Assembly: GCA_947381875.1 (NCBI GenBank)
Contig: CANCXY010000129.1
Location: 1-9,499 of the forward strand
Length of the DNA: 9,499 nucleotides
Reading direction: 5' to 3'
Source: an uncultured Clostridia bacterium
Lineage (GTDB): Bacteria; Bacillota; Clostridia; Oscillospirales; Ruminococcaceae
In this document: piece by piece, positions 6,670-9,499 of the stretch
How the letters are laid out: each line of letters starts with the position of its first letter
How positions within the stretch are numbered: the stretch's first letter is position 1
Program-made: the position numbers and the translations under genes
The notes under the pieces: model-generated
Database searches by the model: none
The model's input: the letters and a program-made list of their open reading frames with translations, nothing else
What the model was told of the DNA's origin: nothing

Positions 6670-6713
6670 AAAAAACAAAAAAGCATGGCAATTCGTGCGG
6701 AATTTGCCATGCT
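6670..6713 (-). terminator. Intrinsic terminator of the PRK06851-family gene
   Basis: On the minus strand AGCATGGCA (complement of 6705-6713) pairs with TGCCATGCT (complement of 6682-6690). The stem extends through GAAT/ATTC with one bulged base. A tract of T residues broken by one G follows (6681-6670). It insulates the MATE promoter from the upstream gene. Confidence 0.85.
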
Positions 6714-6732
6714 GAGGAGCCGCCAAAGCGAA

Positions 6733-6779
6733 GTGTTTCGTGTGTTTCCCTGTATTGCGGAGGAAGAAACACAGGGAAA
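6733..6779. repeat. Second hairpin upstream of the terminator, with alternative pairing
   Basis: TTTCCCTGT (6745-6753) pairs with ACAGGGAAA (6771-6779). In addition GTGTTTC occurs twice (6733-6739 and 6742-6748) and either copy can pair with GAAACAC (6766-6772), so the structures are mutually exclusive. It lies in the 3' untranslated part of the PRK06851-type transcript. Confidence 0.5.
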
Positions 6780-6819
6780 TCTCTCTAAAGGCTGGGCGCT
6801 CCCCCTTACGGGCCTGCAT

Positions 6820-7890
6820 TCAGGCATTGTGAATAATGTACTCGTAGGCGCGGTTCAGCACCGCGAAATCGACGGCGTCCATATAGTACGCTTCTAATTT
6901 GTCGTGGCAGGTGCGCGCCTCCTGCAAAACCGACTGCGCCTGCCCCAGCAGCTCACAGGCCGCTTTGCGGTTAAAGCGCAGCCGTGCGCGTCGTTTGGCA
7001 AGCCCTTCCCGGCTGCAAAAGCGCGTGCAGTGGATGGTGCGCTGGCCGGGGATCTGAACTGGATGGTAGGAATTTCCCGTCACGAAGGCCAGGCGCAGCG
7101 CGGGGAAGATCAGGTGTTCGATCTTATCATACGGGCTCATGGAGCAGTAGCAGGTGATGAGGGAATGCCCTTTCTCCACCGCCAGCCCGCGCAGAGCATA
7201 CAGCAGCGTGCGGCTGGCCGCGCCGTATTCATCTTCCAATACCACAACGGTATCCGCCAGTTTTTCAATGGTCTCCTGAAAGAAGATAAGCCCTTTCGGC
7301 GTCATCGCGCTTAAAAGGCGTATATCCTCGCGCCCTGGCCCTTCGGCGGCGGGCAGATAGCGCCGAGCCAGCGCCGACGCAAATGTGCGCGCCTTATCCG
7401 TATCCGTGCAGGAGAGGGCAACACGCATGCTGTCCTGTAACAGGCTGCCTGCCGCGGTGACATAGCGTGTCGCCCGTTCCATCAGCGCCTTATACTGGCC
7501 GAACAGCACGACAATCTCCGCGCGGTGCTGCCGCAGCTTCGGCCTGTCTACCGCGCGGTACAGCGATACCACATCCTCAAACGCGACCGGATACGAGGGT
7601 TCCAGCACATGCGGCGGGGTTGCGTCCACCGCCGAAGCGCCGCGCGCGGTGCAGATTACGCCGTCGAGGCTGTCCGGGTCGGCGGAGCAGTGGATCAGCT
7701 CCACGGTTTCGCCCTCTTGCAGCCAGTAGTCGGCCACCCGGCGCAGCAGCGTTGATTTCCCGCATCCCGGCCCGGCCTTGAGCAGGGCGGGGTTTTGCGT
7801 TTCTGCGTCCTTGACGAACTGCGAAAAATAGCTTGCAAAGCCGGTGGGGGAAAGTGCCCCCAGGAAAAAATCAAGTTCCCGCTGTTGCAT
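6820..7890 (-). CDS. PRK06851-family P-loop ATPase with decayed second P-loop
   Basis: This 356-residue cytoplasmic protein resembles the uncharacterised PRK06851 family. Near the N-terminus are GALSPTGFASYF, then Walker A GPGCGKST (40-47), then the family stretch VELIHCSADPDSLDGV (63-78) and a VDATPPHVLEP segment (88-97). The protein is an internal duplication. The second half restarts with SAMTPKGLIFF (194-204) and CYCSMSPYDKIEHLIFP (247-263). At the Walker A position it reads EDEYGAASRTLL (219-230), with the essential Gly-Lys-Ser lost, so only the first half should bind ATP. The role of the family is unknown. The start at 7890 is chosen because of AAGGGG about 9 nt upstream; a longer in-frame start at 7986 would put an unlikely Cys-rich tail through the promoter and hairpin region. 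It is monocistronic, with its own terminator. Confidence 0.85.
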   Translation of the reverse strand: MQQRELDFFLGALSPTGFASYFSQFVKDAETQNPALLKAGPGCGKSTLLRRVADYWLQEGETVELIHCSADPDSLDGVICTARGASAVDATPPHVLEPSYPVAFEDVVSLYRAVDRPKLRQHRAEIVVLFGQYKALMERATRYVTAAGSLLQDSMRVALSCTDTDKARTFASALARRYLPAAEGPGREDIRLLSAMTPKGLIFFQETIEKLADTVVVLEDEYGAASRTLLYALRGLAVEKGHSLITCYCSMSPYDKIEHLIFPALRLAFVTGNSYHPVQIPGQRTIHCTRFCSREGLAKRRARLRFNRKAACELLGQAQSVLQEARTCHDKLEAYYMDAVDFAVLNRAYEYIIHNA

Positions 7891-7913
7891 ATATTCACAC
7901 CCCTTCTGTTCCC

Positions 7914-7942
7914 ATTGTATGGAAAATCCGCCGTTTTGACAC
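7914..7942 (-). promoter_or_regulatory. Possible promoter of the PRK06851-family gene
   Basis: On the minus strand GTGTCA (7937-7942, four of six matches to -35) and TACAAT (7914-7919, five of six to -10) are separated by 17 bp. They lie about 24 bp upstream of the ATG. The -35 is weak. Confidence 0.4.
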
Positions 7943-7982
7943 AAACAAGGGGCGCAGACGGCTGCAAAAGCGGGAAAACCCG

Positions 7983-8058
7983 CCAAAGGGCGCTGCCCTT
8001 TGGAATCCTGCCAGAGGCTCCGCCTCTGGACTCCGCCAAAGGGGCGCAGCCCCTTTGG
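7983..8058. repeat. Array of three related triloop hairpins (intergenic palindromic repeat)
   Basis: Three perfect hairpins follow each other. CCAAAGGGC/GCCCTTTGG lies at 7983-8003 (9-bp stem, loop GCT), CCAGAGGC/GCCTCTGG at 8011-8029 (8-bp stem, loop TCC), and CCAAAGGGGC/GCCCCTTTGG at 8036-8058 (10-bp stem, loop GCA). The spacers are 7 and 6 nt, and each hairpin is followed by a similar AATCC/ACTCC/AAACCC sequence. Units 1 and 3 are near copies; unit 2 keeps the same frame with another stem. The array sits between divergent genes (PRK06851-type on minus, EamA on plus), so it is not placed as a terminator. It looks like a dispersed REP/BIME-like element of the genome. Confidence 0.85.
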
Positions 8059-8098
8059 AAACCCATCTTGTTGCAGGAGTTGTCGATGGAAAGTAGAT

Positions 8099-8117
8099 AT
8101 TGCATTTTTAATGCAAT
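8099..8117. promoter_or_regulatory. Palindrome upstream of the EamA gene; possible operator
   Basis: ATTGCATT (8099-8106) and AATGCAAT (8110-8117) are perfect inverted repeats around TTT, ending 30 bp before the EamA start. The size fits a dimeric repressor site or a small mRNA hairpin. No clear promoter can be assigned around it. Confidence 0.4.
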
Positions 8118-8147
8118 CGGAGTAGAATGGATGCGGGAGGGATTGGT

Positions 8148-8561
8148 ATGTGGTTCGTATTGGCGCTACTTTCGGCGCTGTTTGCGGCGCTTACGTCTAT
8201 TCTGGCGAAGGTGGGCATTGAAAATGTCAACTCACACCTTGCCACAGCGATACGGACAGTAGTCGTTGTGGGCATGGCGTGGGGGATGGTGTTTCTTACG
8301 CACGCGCAGAACGGGCTTTCGAGTATCAACAAGAGGAGCTGGCTGTTTCTTATTTTATCCGGCCTCGCTACTGGCGCGTCATGGCTATGCTATTATAAAG
8401 CGATCCAGATTGGCGATGTATCAAAAGTAGCGCCTGTGGATAAATTGAGCGTTGTACTTACGCTTATTCTTGCGTTTGTGTTTCTGCATGAACAATTCAC
8501 AGCGAAATCACTCATTGGCTGTCTGCTAATCGCGGCGGGCACGCTGCTGATGGTTTTATAA
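8148..8561 (+). CDS. Single-domain EamA (DMT superfamily) transporter
   Basis: This is a 137-residue, very hydrophobic protein with about five membrane helices (near 1-20, 31-50, 65-83, 92-113 and 117-136). It corresponds to one EamA repeat, whereas typical EamA/RhaT transporters have two (about 300 residues), so it should act as a dimer. Recognisable features are LTSILAKVGIENVNS in helix 1 and its loop, then YYKAIQIGDVSKVAPVDKLS, and an FLHEQFTAKSLIGCLLIAAGT ending typical of the family. The ATG at 8148 is preferred to an in-frame ATG at 8127 because GGGAGGG lies about 7 nt upstream. It probably moves a small metabolite or amino-acid-like compound; the substrate is unknown. It ends one base from the stop of the convergent hydrolase gene, with no terminator between. 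Confidence 0.9.
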   Translation: MWFVLALLSALFAALTSILAKVGIENVNSHLATAIRTVVVVGMAWGMVFLTHAQNGLSSINKRSWLFLILSGLATGASWLCYYKAIQIGDVSKVAPVDKLSVVLTLILAFVFLHEQFTAKSLIGCLLIAAGTLLMVL

Positions 8562-8562
8562 G

Positions 8563-9162
8563 TCAGATAAACCGTTCTATCCACGCATCAAGGAATTTCA
8601 TCTGTTTTTCCGTATGAAACCAGTGTTCCTCTTCTTCCATAACGGTAAGGGTTGCCCGGATTTGATTTGCAAATTTAGATATGGTTTCGTAGGATGTCAG
8701 ATTGTCTTTTTCTCCATATAAAATGTGCGTCGGGATCGGCCATGTAACAGGATGCTCTCTTACATAGCAGAGATACGGCCAGGAAAGGGTTTCGCCAAAA
8801 GCCGTTTGGATTTCCTGTTGAATGCGCAGCTCATCTTCGGTCACATGTGCCCATAGCATCATATCGGCAATCAGCTTTTCCATATCCACAACAGGGGAAA
8901 TAAAGTATGCTTTCTCAATTTGTTTATCGGATAATGCGTTCATGGCAAAGTAGGCCCCAATACTGTTTGCAATTACCACAATAGATGGATAATTGCGGCC
9001 AATAGAATCAAACAGTATGGGAAATTCCTTTTTCGCTTCCCAGGGTGATTGGGCGGTATAGTCAAGGCCAACTACATCAGCGTTCCTGAAAATGGGCTGA
9101 TAGTGTGCTGCTTCCTCGGCATTGCCGCCTTTTCCATGTATATATAGAACGGCTTTATTCAT
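8563..9162 (-). CDS. Small alpha/beta hydrolase
   Basis: This is a 199-residue soluble protein of the alpha/beta hydrolase fold. The first strand and oxyanion loop are AVLYIHGKGGNAEE (4-17). The nucleophile elbow is VIANSIGAYFA (63-73) with Ser67; the usual first Gly of G-x-S-x-G is Ala. The acid is probably Asp153 in ILYGEKDNLTS. The base is probably His180 in EEHWFHTE, with His183 as an alternative. The small size and short cap (about 95-140) suit an esterase or thioesterase-like enzyme; the substrate cannot be read. The start at 9162 has GGAGGG 7 nt upstream. It overlaps the end of the CPBP-family gene by 8 nt, so the two are co-transcribed and probably coupled. Confidence 0.9.
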   Translation of the reverse strand: MNKAVLYIHGKGGNAEEAAHYQPIFRNADVVGLDYTAQSPWEAKKEFPILFDSIGRNYPSIVVIANSIGAYFAMNALSDKQIEKAYFISPVVDMEKLIADMMLWAHVTEDELRIQQEIQTAFGETLSWPYLCYVREHPVTWPIPTHILYGEKDNLTSYETISKFANQIRATLTVMEEEEHWFHTEKQMKFLDAWIERFI

Positions 9163-9499
9163 GGCCTGTCCCTCCGTGATTTGGATTTTTGGGGAGTGTT
9201 TTCGTGAGAATAAACGCGTAACCAGCGGTAATCACGATCAACGCTATATGGAATACCATACGCCGTTCCGTCGTCAGGCCATCTTCATTGGCAAAACCAC
9301 TGGCAATGTTGATGACCGCATGCGCGATGATGCAGGGATAAAGGCTTCCGCCGCGATAGAAAAGAATGACAAACAGAAAGCCGATCACAATAGCCCCGGT
9401 TACTTGAAACAGCGTTTCCGCAAGCCCCGCCCCGCTGCCGTTGACAAGGTTCAGCAGGTGCCCCAGGCCGAATGTGACACTGGAAATGACAATGGCCTT
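9155..9499 (-). CDS. CPBP family intramembrane metalloprotease (5' end beyond right edge)
   Basis: The frame is open from the right edge to a TAA at 9155-9157, giving 114 visible C-terminal residues. An in-frame GTG at 9388 is internal and is not the start, because conserved sequence continues upstream of it. The visible part has the later signature motifs of the CPBP (CAAX protease/bacteriocin-processing, Abi) family: SSVTFGLGHLLN, where His is a predicted metal ligand, and a helix FLFVILFYRGGSLYPCIIAHAVIN (split here as FLFVILFYRGG and SLYPCIIAHAVIN) with the second His/Asn motif. The first EExxxR motif would lie outside the window. One more membrane helix and a basic tail follow. The family acts within the membrane on prenylated or peptide substrates, and members are often linked to bacteriocin self-immunity. 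It overlaps the hydrolase gene downstream. Confidence 0.88.
   Translation of the reverse strand, partial: KAIVISSVTFGLGHLLNLVNGSGAGLAETLFQVTGAIVIGFLFVILFYRGGSLYPCIIAHAVINIASGFANEDGLTTERRMVFHIALIVITAGYAFILTKTLPKNPNHGGTGHE

Noticed and set aside
7983..8058. CRISPR array
   Set aside because: The units are self-complementary hairpins with 6-7 nt gaps, not direct repeats separated by unique 30-nt spacers, and no cas genes are nearby.
8069..8112. Sigma-A promoter for the EamA gene
   Set aside because: Candidate TTGTTG, TTGCAG and TTGTCG boxes have no -10 partner within 16-18 bp.

Overview
The window looks like chromosomal DNA from a Gram-positive, low-to-mid GC anaerobe of the Clostridia, most likely a gut Oscillospiraceae/Ruminococcaceae-type organism. 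This is inferred from strong AGGAGG-like ribosome binding sites, GTG starts, a LTAC-type lipoprotein, a PRK06851-type ATPase, a MATE exporter and single-domain EamA and CPBP proteins. There are no rRNA, tRNA, CRISPR, transposase or phage genes. GC content shifts from gene to gene: the sigma/ABC operon, the MATE gene and the PRK06851 gene are GC-rich, while the left-edge ORF, the GNAT gene and the MazG-like gene are AT-richer. This suggests a mosaic of separately acquired cassettes.

Positions 1-911 hold the 3' end of an unidentified gene, then a small lipoprotein gene with an exact-consensus promoter (TTGACA, 17 bp, TATAAT) and a clear intrinsic terminator. Positions 997-4083 hold a tightly coupled four-gene operon: a sigma-70-family (ECF-like) factor, a six-TM membrane protein with a very basic N-terminal tail, an ABC ATPase and a large ABC-2-type permease. 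Each junction overlaps (4, 10 and 4 nt), so the genes look translationally coupled. The likely picture is a dedicated sigma factor that switches on its own ABC exporter, with the second protein as candidate anti-sigma factor, second permease subunit or both. This is the most interesting system in the window.

Positions 4105-6584 are on the minus strand: a MATE exporter followed by a MazG-like pyrophosphohydrolase, then a gap with two strong hairpins, then a GNAT acetyltransferase. Positions 6670-7890 (minus) hold a PRK06851-family ATPase with one intact and one decayed P-loop half, ending in a good terminator. Upstream of it is a compact array of three related hairpins (7983-8058), a probable dispersed intergenic repeat.

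Positions 8148-8561 (plus) encode a half-size EamA transporter. It converges, with a single base between stops, on a minus-strand pair: a CPBP-family intramembrane protease (cut by the right edge) and a small alpha/beta hydrolase that overlaps it by 8 nt.
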